In this document: one piece after another, positions 1-8,023 of the stretch | Layout of the letters: each line of letters opens with the position of its first letter | Numbering within the stretch: position 1 is the stretch's first letter | Assembly: GCA_014859375.1 (NCBI GenBank) | Contig: JACUUH010000012.1 | Coordinates: forward strand, 1-50,664 | Origin: Gammaproteobacteria bacterium | GTDB taxonomy: Bacteria > Pseudomonadota > Gammaproteobacteria > Nitrosococcales > Methylophagaceae | Length of the DNA: 50,664 bases | Reading direction: 5' to 3' | The notes under the pieces: model-generated | Databases searched by the model: none | What the model saw: only the letters and a program-made list of their open reading frames with translations | What the model was told of the DNA's origin: nothing | Program-made: the position numbers and the translations under genes

Positions 1-76
1 GGGGGGAAGTGTGGGAATAACAGGGAATGCATGGAAATGATCTTTTTTTCAGCCTTGATTAATAAAGCCTAGCCCA

Positions 77-364
77 TCAATAAATACTCGGATACAAATC
101 GGTCCAAGCAGGATTGTTCTGTTCTATCAGCTCGATTTTCCAAGCTCTATTCCACTTTTTCAACTGCTTTTCTCGTGCCAAGGCCGAATTCATCTGTTGG
201 TGGGTTTCATACCAAACCAAATTATGGACATGGTATTTCTTAGTAAAATCATCAAGCTCATTATTCTTATGTTGCCAAATACGTTTAATCAAGTCAGAGC
301 TAAGGCCGATATATAGTGTTCCATTCTTTTTGCTTGCCAGCATATAAACACAGGGCTGTTTCAT
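77..364 (-). CDS. GIY-YIG superfamily nuclease-like protein
   Basis: A 95-residue protein matching the small single-domain GIY-YIG proteins often annotated as putative endonucleases or excinuclease subunit C-like. The N-terminal YML...LYIG pair (residues 7-19) forms the GIY-YIG strand signature, followed by SDLIKRIWQHKN, where the conserved Arg and His lie. YETH (residues 52-55) and EKQLKKWNR (residues 65-73) are typical of this family. It starts at an ATG and stands alone, running away from the fhc operon. Two palindromic repeats lie immediately upstream. The biological role of this short family is not settled; a nuclease fold is well supported, but activity and target are inference. Confidence 0.85.
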   Translation of the reverse strand: MKQPCVYMLASKKNGTLYIGLSSDLIKRIWQHKNNELDDFTKKYHVHNLVWYETHQQMNSALAREKQLKKWNRAWKIELIEQNNPAWTDLYPSIY

Positions 365-397
365 ATGATCATTCCTTGATCGTTTGTTTAGGTTTTA

Positions 398-486
398 TGG
401 ATCCCCGCCTTCGCGGGGATGACGAGTAACCTCAATTGTTTGTCCTTCGTTTTGATCCTGGATCCCCGCCTTCGCGGGGATGACGA
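398..486. repeat. Two copies of a 28-bp REP-like palindromic repeat
   Basis: Identical 28-bp units occupy 398-425 and 459-486. Each begins TGGATCCCCGC and ends GGATGACGA, and contains a perfect inverted repeat with arms ATCCCCGC and GCGGGGAT around a 4-base CTTC loop (401-420 and 462-481). They are much more GC-rich than the flanking DNA and lie between fhcC and the GIY-YIG gene. The form (short, GC-rich, direct copies of a hairpin in an intergenic gap) is that of REP-like elements. Neither hairpin is followed by a clear T-tract on the minus strand, so a role as an intrinsic terminator for fhcC is possible but not shown. Confidence 0.85.
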
Positions 487-509
487 AGGTGTTTAGGGGA
501 TAACAAAAA

Positions 510-1331
510 TTAAATTTTAACTAAAATCTCACCCATACCTATACCAGCCAAGTCACCCGCATAACGTTGAACGCGTGAAAATGATTCTAGTTGAGCGAAC
601 TTGCTATCTAATTTAGCAAATGATGCAAACAATAAAGGTAAGAACGCCAAGGTATGCGAACCACAATCATTAAAGTTAGCAGAAATACCACGTGACGGTG
701 TTTGAGTGAGTAACACGGTGCCGCGTTTCATGGCATAACCTAAATGAGCACCCGTATCGCCTAATACCGCAATCGTGCCTGATACCATGCGAGCAGCACA
801 GTAATCACCGGCATTGCCTTCAATTAGAATCATGCCGCGACGCATATGATCACCAGTACGATCACCCGAATTACCTGTGATAATAACTGTACCACCTGCC
901 ATGCCGTTTTTACGACCCGGACGTGCTCCACCAACAAAGTCACCAGCATTACCATTGATTTTGATTTGGCCAGATTTCATTTCACAGGCGGTATAAATGC
1001 CGGTATCACCTGTTATTTCAAGTTCACCACCATACATAAAGATCCCGAAATACGCTCCGACATTACCTTCAACAGTGATTTTTCCGGTCGTCATGCTATG
1101 ACCAACAAAATCAAGTTTGTCGCTGCTGTTGGCAAATACAATGTTAGTAACATCGTCACCGCTAATATCAAATAGACTATCAGCTCGAACGGTTGTATTA
1201 CCTGTTTGTAATTTAATCGCGGCAATATCATTTAATGATTTTTCAGCAAGCGCATCTGATGTTAATGGTGAACAATCTATACGTTGCACAGGTGCAGGTG
1301 CAGTTTTAAGTGTGAATGTTAGTGCACTCAT
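510..1331 (-). CDS. fhcC: Formyltransferase/hydrolase complex subunit C (FhcC)
   Basis: Homologue of formylmethanofuran dehydrogenase subunit C, 273 residues. The centre of the protein is a run of G-x-x-G-x-x-x-G units (GNVGAYFG, GDTGIYTA, GNAGDFVG, GNSGDRTG, GNAGDYCA, GDTGAHLG) forming the beta-helix shared with the C-terminal domain of glutamate synthase. In methylotrophs FhcC is a structural subunit of the complex that moves the formyl group from formyl-H4MPT to methylofuran and hydrolyses it to formate. It is the last gene of fhcBADC, and its ATG overlaps the fhcD stop by 4 bp, which suggests translational coupling. The product acts in the cytoplasm. Confidence 0.95.
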   Translation of the reverse strand: MSALTFTLKTAPAPVQRIDCSPLTSDALAEKSLNDIAAIKLQTGNTTVRADSLFDISGDDVTNIVFANSSDKLDFVGHSMTTGKITVEGNVGAYFGIFMYGGELEITGDTGIYTACEMKSGQIKINGNAGDFVGGARPGRKNGMAGGTVIITGNSGDRTGDHMRRGMILIEGNAGDYCAARMVSGTIAVLGDTGAHLGYAMKRGTVLLTQTPSRGISANFNDCGSHTLAFLPLLFASFAKLDSKFAQLESFSRVQRYAGDLAGIGMGEILVKI

Positions 1332-2224
1332 GCCATGATCTCCTGCAAATGAAAGTGGAACGGCCCTAATTTACCGCCATAGTTACCAGCACTAATGCGA
1401 CGAATACCATGTTCAGCACCCAAGTCACAGACCGCTTGAATACCGACCCGCATCGCTTTATCAATATCTTCTTTACTTAAACCGTCAATAACGATTTCCA
1501 TGACTGATTCAACTTCAGGTGATAAATCACTCTTTGTTTGGCCTTTTAAGGTTGGGCAAAATGCATCATTGGTCGAGGCATTCAATGCTTTATATTTAGA
1601 ACCGACTTTTGAACCTGAGCGTACAACACCACCCGGGAACGGCATGATCACGTTTGGTATTTTTCTCATTTGTTCGATTGCTGCTTCACAAGCGACCAAG
1701 GCTTGGGCTTGTGATTGTGCTAACACCAAGAAGTTACCACCGCCGACAGAACTAACTACACCGGTTTTTTCTTGAGTTAAGAATTCACCATCCATAACAG
1801 GAATACGCCAGTAACGTTTACCATCTATCATTTTAGAAATTTGGAAACCATCACCAAAAAAGCGTAGGTTTTGACCTAACGCCATTTCTGTTTCACCTTC
1901 AACACCAGCAAATAAAGCCGATGTAGGCGAAGTTAATACACACTGACCAGCACGAGTTTCAACTTGTTTGGCAAGACCTTTGCCGCCCATAGCAAAAATC
2001 AGTACAGCCACACCATGACGACCATCCGGTGTTTCTGAAGGATCAAGTTCGCGCTCGATACCAGCTTCACACCCACAAGCAATAACGGATGTCGCAAAAC
2101 CGGTAAAGGCTTGTGCAGAAATCATTGCCCATTTAGTATTGTGTGCTGTGATGATGATTCGGGTACCTTTCATCGGAAACGCTTCAGCAAAGGTAGGATC
2201 AATTGTTACGCCATTAATAATCAT
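1328..2224 (-). CDS. fhcD: Formylmethanofuran:H4MPT formyltransferase (FhcD)
   Basis: Ftr family, 298 residues, close to the usual length. It catalyses formyl transfer between tetrahydromethanopterin and the furan cofactor; in methylotrophs the flux runs from formyl-H4MPT to formylmethylofuran. The N-terminal IINGVTIDPTFAEAFPMKGTRIIITA and the later MPFPGGVVRSGSKVGS and RRISAGNYGGKLGPFHF segments are characteristic of the family. The gene sits between fhcA and fhcC with 4-bp overlaps on both sides (start 2224 inside the fhcA stop, stop at 1328 inside the fhcC start). The assignment is firm from sequence and context. Confidence 0.95.
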   Translation of the reverse strand: MIINGVTIDPTFAEAFPMKGTRIIITAHNTKWAMISAQAFTGFATSVIACGCEAGIERELDPSETPDGRHGVAVLIFAMGGKGLAKQVETRAGQCVLTSPTSALFAGVEGETEMALGQNLRFFGDGFQISKMIDGKRYWRIPVMDGEFLTQEKTGVVSSVGGGNFLVLAQSQAQALVACEAAIEQMRKIPNVIMPFPGGVVRSGSKVGSKYKALNASTNDAFCPTLKGQTKSDLSPEVESVMEIVIDGLSKEDIDKAMRVGIQAVCDLGAEHGIRRISAGNYGGKLGPFHFHLQEIMA

Positions 2225-3888
2225 ATTCTGCCCCCTGCATGTAATGGCTGCACTGTAATACTACCTCGTCCATCATCAATAATTTCATCATCACTAATTT
2301 TGAAGTTGCCCATTTTTTGAGTGTGGTAACGGTCAAAATAGGGTTTCAATTGTTTTTCGATGCTGATGTCATAGTTTGGTTTAACTACATGGGTTGTACC
2401 CCAAGTCACTTCTATCAATTGACCATCTTTAACGACCATTTTTCCATCTTTAAATACATAGTCTGGTGTAGTGAACATTTTTTCACGATCAGGATTATCG
2501 GTGTAAACCGTAATATCGGCTGCACCGCCAACACCTAGGTGACCTCGATCAGCAAGACCAACTAATTTAGCGGCACCGGCACGGGTCATTATCGCAATTT
2601 CATACAAGCTATATTCACGATCGAGTGATGCCAAATGGCTGGCCTTTTGTGCTTCTGGATGCAATTGTGATAACACGTCATTGCGGAAGGTTTTATCCAT
2701 TAACAACTTGATCAAATGTGGATAACTAGTAAACGGTGCACCATTTGGATGATCGGTTGTTAAGAATACGCGCCATGGATCATCAGCCATTAAGAAGGTT
2801 TCAAGACCAATCATCCATTGCAATGCATTTACATAACTTTGATCTTTGTATTTAAATGGCAATACACCACAGCCTGCATCACATTCGATATCCATACACA
2901 CCCATTTATTTGGATGGGCATGAGGGTGTGCTGCATGTTGACGCATATTATCACCCGATGCAGTCACAGTTTGACCAAACAAAATCTGACCGACATCGAC
3001 TGTGATATTTTTGTGTTTGTTGATCTGTTCAGCAATTTGAGCTGAACCTGATGAGAACTTAAAATCACCTTCAGTACCATAACTATGGAACTGGATATGT
3101 GTCAGATGCATTGGTAAACCGTCGATACCTTCTATCGTATCTAATGTTGTACCCATATTTCCCGGTACTCCCAAGTTACAACCATGGACATGCAGTGGAT
3201 GCGGTACACCCAATTCTTTAACGGCTCTTGCTAATCGCAATAAGATGTCACGTGGTGTCACACCGTAATAGTTATTTTTCTCGTCTAAATCTAATTTACG
3301 TTGATTAAATTTAAAGGCATTGATACCACCTGGATTAACGACTTTGACGCCGATGGCATGACTGTGATTCATTGTCCAAGCGACGTAGTTGTTAATGGCT
3401 TCTTGATCATTATTTGCCGCCATCATCCGTAGTAAGAAATCATCACTACCCAACATGACATAACCACCTTTATCAATGATCGGTGTGTCATGCATTTCCA
3501 TATGGGCTTGGCGCGCATTTACTGGCAATATTGCAGGCTCAAACCCTGCGGTATAACCCATTTCAGCATAGCGATAGCCAGCAGTTAATGTGCTTGGTGC
3601 GGCATGACCACAGCCAGAGCGCATTAACTCTGTTCTAGCAACCACATCAGCTGCGTGATCTTCTGGCAACATGGTACGAGCAATATTGACTTTACCACCA
3701 CCAATATGAGTGTGCATATCAATCGCACCCGCCATAATCACTTTGCCGCGAACATCAATCTCTTGATCGATTTTGACATCGGTAGGTCGTTCAACAATAC
3801 GACCATTTCTTACATAAATATCTCGGACATCTCCATCAATCCCATGAGCGGGATCGTAGATTTTGCCACCTGTAAGTTTCATTAACAT
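2221..3888 (-). CDS. fhcA: Formyltransferase/hydrolase complex subunit A (FhcA)
   Basis: Amidohydrolase-fold subunit homologous to FwdA/FmdA, 555 residues. The metal-binding DMHTHIGGG motif (about residue 58) follows the leading beta domain, and VKVVNPGG near residue 183 carries the candidate carboxylated lysine. HVHG, THIQFHSYG and TTDHPNGAPF supply further His/Asp ligands. In methylotrophs this subunit hydrolyses formylmethylofuran to formate. The start at ATG 3888 follows a GGA-type ribosome site; an ATG two codons later is possible. The gap to fhcB is 16 bp and the stop overlaps fhcD by 4 bp. Confidence 0.95.
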   Translation of the reverse strand: MLMKLTGGKIYDPAHGIDGDVRDIYVRNGRIVERPTDVKIDQEIDVRGKVIMAGAIDMHTHIGGGKVNIARTMLPEDHAADVVARTELMRSGCGHAAPSTLTAGYRYAEMGYTAGFEPAILPVNARQAHMEMHDTPIIDKGGYVMLGSDDFLLRMMAANNDQEAINNYVAWTMNHSHAIGVKVVNPGGINAFKFNQRKLDLDEKNNYYGVTPRDILLRLARAVKELGVPHPLHVHGCNLGVPGNMGTTLDTIEGIDGLPMHLTHIQFHSYGTEGDFKFSSGSAQIAEQINKHKNITVDVGQILFGQTVTASGDNMRQHAAHPHAHPNKWVCMDIECDAGCGVLPFKYKDQSYVNALQWMIGLETFLMADDPWRVFLTTDHPNGAPFTSYPHLIKLLMDKTFRNDVLSQLHPEAQKASHLASLDREYSLYEIAIMTRAGAAKLVGLADRGHLGVGGAADITVYTDNPDREKMFTTPDYVFKDGKMVVKDGQLIEVTWGTTHVVKPNYDISIEKQLKPYFDRYHTQKMGNFKISDDEIIDDGRGSITVQPLHAGGRI

Positions 3889-3904
3889 AATCTTTATCCG
3901 TTTC

Positions 3905-5179
3905 TTATAAAGCGTTTTCGATAGCAGTTAGTACGTCATGTGTACTAGGTAAACCACTATCGCGTAATTTTCTTAAAGGTATTGAAACCACAGTATCTAA
4001 ACGGAAAGTACGGCCGACATGATCAATGCCCGGTACACCGACAGGAATAAATACCTCAGGTTCTTGTTCAAATGTCATGCCTGAGCGACCAATCACAATC
4101 GTTTTAGCCAACGATTGTGGTGGTGTGCGTTGTACATTAAAACTCGACACCCAAACCAAGGTATCAACTTCATCATTAGCCAACATACGGTTGCTATCAG
4201 AAAGATAAGGATCGTAATCTGGGAAACCACGACTAAAATTGGTACGCATTGGATAACCTGATTGCCATGCCGAAACTTGATTCGCTGTCATCGCACCATC
4301 TCGACCACCCAAAGGTAAACCACTAGAACGTGTTTCTAAATTGAGATCTTTAACTAATTCACAGATCATTTGCACACTGGTTTCAGCATGATCAAAATCT
4401 AAATTACCTGCTGACCACGTCACTACTGAATATTTCGCTTGTTTTAATGTTTCAGCTAAAGCATCTAAGTCAGATACAGCAAGTCCACCAACCTGTTTTG
4501 CCTGAATCTGTTTACCTTTAATCAAGGCGCGTAAAACAGATAATACTTCTGGCAGATCAGCATCGTCACACGCTAACACTTGGGCTTTTTTTCCTTTTGG
4601 CGAAGTTGAAGCATCACCTGACGGTGTTTTACCAAGATAAATCACTTGGCGTGATTCGATATCCTGATTAAACATACTTTCTTTATTCCACACCATACGT
4701 TCATAAAAACGGGGGAAATCAGATTCAATATCTGTACCTACAACCAATAACACATCAACGCGGTTACGAACCTCGGTTAATGTTGTTGTCATCCAACCGG
4801 TATCTTGCAGTACCAACAAATTACGGAAGGTCGGGGTTGAATCCATATTATCAACTGTAGCACGACTTTTATCTGCTAACGCCATGGCTGCGCGACAACC
4901 GTTTAAGTCTGTTGCTAAACCGCCAATAACAGGTTGTTTGGCATCACGAATTAACTGTGCAGCATAAGATACAGCCTCATCTAATGGAACATCTTTACCA
5001 TTAATTCTGGGAGAAAGATCGGTAATGGCTGTTTCAAAGCCTGCTTTGGTAATAGCATCACCATTTTCTAAAATCGTGACATTATTACCATCAACTTTTA
5101 TCACGAGATCATCAGAAGCAATCCCACAAAATGGGCTTGGCACCTCTTGCCAAATACCTGGTTCGGTCATTTCTGTCAT
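3905..5179 (-). CDS. fhcB: Formyltransferase/hydrolase complex subunit B (FhcB)
   Basis: Homologue of the molybdopterin-type subunit FwdB/FmdB, 424 residues from the start chosen here. The reading frame is open to 5287, but that extension lies inside the upstream gene; ATG 5179 is preceded by AAAGG at good spacing and places the first conserved block, PSPFCGIASDD, at residues 14-24. In redox-active archaeal enzymes this block carries three cysteines for an iron-sulfur cluster (C-x2-C-x3-C type); here two are replaced by Ser15 and Ser22 and only Cys18 remains. That fits the known loss of dehydrogenase activity in methylotroph Fhc complexes, where the subunit is structural. Confidence 0.93.
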   Translation of the reverse strand: MTEMTEPGIWQEVPSPFCGIASDDLVIKVDGNNVTILENGDAITKAGFETAITDLSPRINGKDVPLDEAVSYAAQLIRDAKQPVIGGLATDLNGCRAAMALADKSRATVDNMDSTPTFRNLLVLQDTGWMTTTLTEVRNRVDVLLVVGTDIESDFPRFYERMVWNKESMFNQDIESRQVIYLGKTPSGDASTSPKGKKAQVLACDDADLPEVLSVLRALIKGKQIQAKQVGGLAVSDLDALAETLKQAKYSVVTWSAGNLDFDHAETSVQMICELVKDLNLETRSSGLPLGGRDGAMTANQVSAWQSGYPMRTNFSRGFPDYDPYLSDSNRMLANDEVDTLVWVSSFNVQRTPPQSLAKTIVIGRSGMTFEQEPEVFIPVGVPGIDHVGRTFRLDTVVSIPLRKLRDSGLPSTHDVLTAIENAL

Positions 5180-5189
5180 CTTGGTACCT

Positions 5190-5567
5190 TTAATCGTACT
5201 TAATGTATTTAAAACGTGGATCAGAAGGTGTACCCTCAAGTGCACTACCTTCGTGTAAAGCCGGCTGCCACTGCACGACCTGTTCAATTTTTTTAGCTAA
5301 TTCAAAGTCTTTATCGGTAACGCCTTTAGCACTGTGTGTTGTTAACTTAACAACGACAAATGCATAAGACACGGTCAAATCAGGATGATGCCACGCGGCT
5401 TCGGCTAGATGTCCAACCGTATTCACTACCATTAACGTGCCTTTCCAGCCACTGGTTTTATATTTACGCCGAATCCAGCCATTCTCAAAAAACCAATACG
5501 GCAATTCATCTGCTAACTTTTGTGCTATCTCTTGTTCTGTATATGTTTTTTCTGTTTGTTCAGACAT
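5190..5567 (-). CDS. Pterin-4a-carbinolamine dehydratase family protein
   Basis: A 125-residue protein of the PCD/DCoH (PhhB) family, with the diagnostic HLAEAAWHHPDLTVSYAFVVVKLTTHSAKGVTDKDFELA block reduced here to its key residues: the His-His-Pro near residue 61 and the TTHSAKGVTDKD segment. The classical reaction dehydrates 4a-hydroxytetrahydropterins, but proteins of this family lie beside fhc genes in methylotrophs with no aromatic hydroxylase nearby, so a role with methanopterin or the Fhc complex is plausible inference. It ends 10 bp before fhcB and starts 31 bp after the SPOR gene; GAGG precedes its ATG by 9 bases. Confidence 0.85.
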   Translation of the reverse strand: MSEQTEKTYTEQEIAQKLADELPYWFFENGWIRRKYKTSGWKGTLMVVNTVGHLAEAAWHHPDLTVSYAFVVVKLTTHSAKGVTDKDFELAKKIEQVVQWQPALHEGSALEGTPSDPRFKYIKYD

Positions 5568-5598
5568 AGTGTTTAGCCTCTGATCTCAAGATATTGAT

Positions 5599-6141
5599 TT
5601 AACTATGTTTAGCACGCATTAACAGTGAATCAATATTATTTTCTTTTAATTGTTTTTGTAAGGCATCAGCTTTATCACGACCTGAAATCGGTCCTATTTG
5701 AACCCGATGCCAGGTATCTTTATTATCAATAGTCACTGTTTGAACTTTTGATTCTAACCCTAAAAATGCCAATTTTGCTTTAAAGCCATCAGCATCAGAT
5801 AATTTTTTAAAAGAGCCAACTTGCAACATATAACTGATTTTTTCAAGCTTTTCTGTTGAATTATCAGGTGATGATTTTTCAGGTGGCGAGGTAACAACTT
5901 CCGGTTGTGCCTGTTTCGGATTGGTTACAACCGTTTCCATCTCAGGTAATAAGGTATAAAAATCAAAGGTCGGCTTGATTGTTTTTTCTATTTTTTTGTC
6001 TTTTTTGTCGGATGAAACAGGTTCAACTGGCACATTATCGTTCAAATGCATTAAGAACATAATAAACGCGCCCACAACAAAACTGAGGATCATAGGCCCC
6101 CATGGTAGTGATTTTTGTTGATTATTTCGCGATGCAGCCAC
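5599..6141 (-). CDS. SPOR domain cell-division protein (FtsN-like)
   Basis: 180-residue bitopic membrane protein. A short basic cytoplasmic tail (residues 1-13) is followed by one membrane helix (PMILSFVVGAFIMFLMHL, about 16-33), a charged and proline-rich periplasmic linker, and a C-terminal SPOR domain starting near residue 105 (YMLQVGSFKK...WHRVQIGPISG). SPOR domains bind glycan strands stripped of stem peptides at division sites, so septal peptidoglycan is the likely target. The gene starts with GTG directly after the argS stop (no gap), the usual argS-SPOR pairing of gammaproteobacteria. It is FtsN-like in layout, but the short FtsN essential region is not identifiable by eye. Confidence 0.85.
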   Translation of the reverse strand: MAASRNNQQKSLPWGPMILSFVVGAFIMFLMHLNDNVPVEPVSSDKKDKKIEKTIKPTFDFYTLLPEMETVVTNPKQAQPEVVTSPPEKSSPDNSTEKLEKISYMLQVGSFKKLSDADGFKAKLAFLGLESKVQTVTIDNKDTWHRVQIGPISGRDKADALQKQLKENNIDSLLMRAKHS

Positions 6142-7902
6142 TTACATAGTCTCCGGTGCTGATACACCCATCACAGTTAAGCCATTAGCAATAACTTGTC
6201 TAATTGCTGAAATCAAGGTTAACCGTGCCTGACTTAAATCAACATCATCAACAATAAAGTGATGTGCATTGTAGTAAGTATGGAAATCACGAGCTAAATC
6301 CATTAAATAATGCGCCAAAATATGCGGGGTATGATTTAACGCTGCTGACTCCAATACTTCTGGATAACGTGCTAATGCTGTTAACAAGTCTGTTTCGTGT
6401 TGCTCGGTTAGGCGCGCCAGTTGCTGCTGACCGTGTTGTTGATCCCAACTAAGGCCACGCTCAGCTAATTGTCTAAACACGCTGCAGACACGCGCATGGG
6501 CATACTGAACGTAATAAACAGGGTTATCACTACTTTGTGATTTGGCTAGTTCAAGATCAAAATCCATATGTTGATCAGCGCTACGTAACACATAAAAGAA
6601 ACGGGCGGCATCTTTACCAACTTCATCACGTAATTGACGTAAGGTTACAAACTCACCACTACGGGTCGACATACCGACTTTTTCAGTACCGCGATATAAC
6701 ACCGCAAACTGCACCAATAACACTTTTAACTTGCTGACATCTTGTTTGGTTGCTTCAATCGACGCTTTAACACGTGGAATATAACCATGATGATCAGCAC
6801 CCCAAATATCAATAATGTGATCAAAGCCACGTTGGTATTTATTTAAGTGATAAGCAATATCAGATGCAAAATAAGTCGCTTGGCCATTATCACGAATAAC
6901 AACACGATCTTTTTCATCACCATAATCGGTTGTTCTAAACCACCACGCACCTTTGTCTTGATATAAAACATCGGCTGCTTTTAATTGTTCGATTGCTTTA
7001 TCAACAACACCTGATTCAACTAATGAACGTTCTGAAAACCATTCGTCAAACTCAGTACCAAATTCAGCCAAGTCATCGCGAATATCATTTTTAATGGCAT
7101 TTAAACCTTTATCAAACACAAGTCGATAATCATCAGCTCCTAATAAAGTTTTGGCTTTATTAGTTAATGCATCAATGTGCATTTCTTTGTCGCCACCTTC
7201 TGGTTCATCTTCAGGAATACCATTAAAGATTTGTTTCGCATCGTGACGAAATTGTTCACCATAAAGGTCTTTAAGTTCATTGGCGATATCTTTGACGTAG
7301 TCGCCTTGATAACCATTACTTGGGAAAGTGAAGTGTTCACCACAGGCTGACAAATAACGTAACCAGACACTGGTTGCCAAAATATCCATCTGGCGGCCAG
7401 CATCATTGACATAATATTCACGGTGAACATCAAAACCCGCTGCCATTAATAAACTACTAACAACCGAACCATACGCAGCACCACGACCATGACCAACATG
7501 TAAGGGTCCTGTTGGATTTGCTGAAACAAATTCAACTTGAACAGATTGACCTTTACCGACCTCACTACGACCAAATTGATCACCAGCAGCTAATACATCC
7601 TTAACAATTTGCAGTACTGAATCTGCACTCATCGTAAAGTTAATAAAGCCGGGACCTGCAATGTCAACCTTGCTAATAAAATCGACTTGTCCAATTGCAT
7701 CAACCAATAGTGTGGCTATTTGACGAGGATTCATTTTACTAGGACGAGCCAAAACCATGGCTATATTGCAGGCAAAATCACCATGAGACTTATCTTTAGT
7801 GCGGTCAATCTGTACTTCTGGCAGATCAATTTGTGGCAAAGCACCAGTTGAAATTAACTGTGCTAATGCCTGTTCAAGCAGTTTTATAAGCTGTGCTTTC
7901 AA
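6142..7902 (-). CDS. argS: Arginyl-tRNA synthetase
   Basis: Class I aminoacyl-tRNA synthetase, 586 residues. The N-terminal Add-1 tRNA-binding domain is followed by the HIGH signature as HVGH (residues 135-138, in [20 protein letters not shown]), and the KMSK-equivalent region reads [10 protein letters not shown], lacking a canonical KMSK as is normal for many ArgRS. The C-terminal helical anticodon-binding (DALR) domain ends with [13 protein letters not shown]. The only suitable start is TTG at 7902, with AGG about 11 bases upstream, a weak initiation region. It is the first gene of the run continuing into the SPOR gene and fhc. Confidence 0.97.
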   Translation of the reverse strand: MKAQLIKLLEQALAQLISTGALPQIDLPEVQIDRTKDKSHGDFACNIAMVLARPSKMNPRQIATLLVDAIGQVDFISKVDIAGPGFINFTMSADSVLQIVKDVLAAGDQFGRSEVGKGQSVQVEFVSANPTGPLHVGHGRGAAYGSVVSSLLMAAGFDVHREYYVNDAGRQMDILATSVWLRYLSACGEHFTFPSNGYQGDYVKDIANELKDLYGEQFRHDAKQIFNGIPEDEPEGGDKEMHIDALTNKAKTLLGADDYRLVFDKGLNAIKNDIRDDLAEFGTEFDEWFSERSLVESGVVDKAIEQLKAADVLYQDKGAWWFRTTDYGDEKDRVVIRDNGQATYFASDIAYHLNKYQRGFDHIIDIWGADHHGYIPRVKASIEATKQDVSKLKVLLVQFAVLYRGTEKVGMSTRSGEFVTLRQLRDEVGKDAARFFYVLRSADQHMDFDLELAKSQSSDNPVYYVQYAHARVCSVFRQLAERGLSWDQQHGQQQLARLTEQHETDLLTALARYPEVLESAALNHTPHILAHYLMDLARDFHTYYNAHHFIVDDVDLSQARLTLISAIRQVIANGLTVMGVSAPETM

Positions 7903-8023
7903 TGTTGGAAAACCTGAAATGGAGTTAATCGAAGCATTTTAACCGATCATAGGCCATTGATCACATCATTGATTTGATTGATTTTGATCTTGATTACTAG
8001 ACCTTACTAAAGTGACCGTGAAT

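Noticed and set aside
689-694. CACGTG core resembling parS in fhcC, and another at 3249-3254 in fhcA
   Set aside because: The flanking arms do not match TGTTN or NAACA, so they are chance hexamers.
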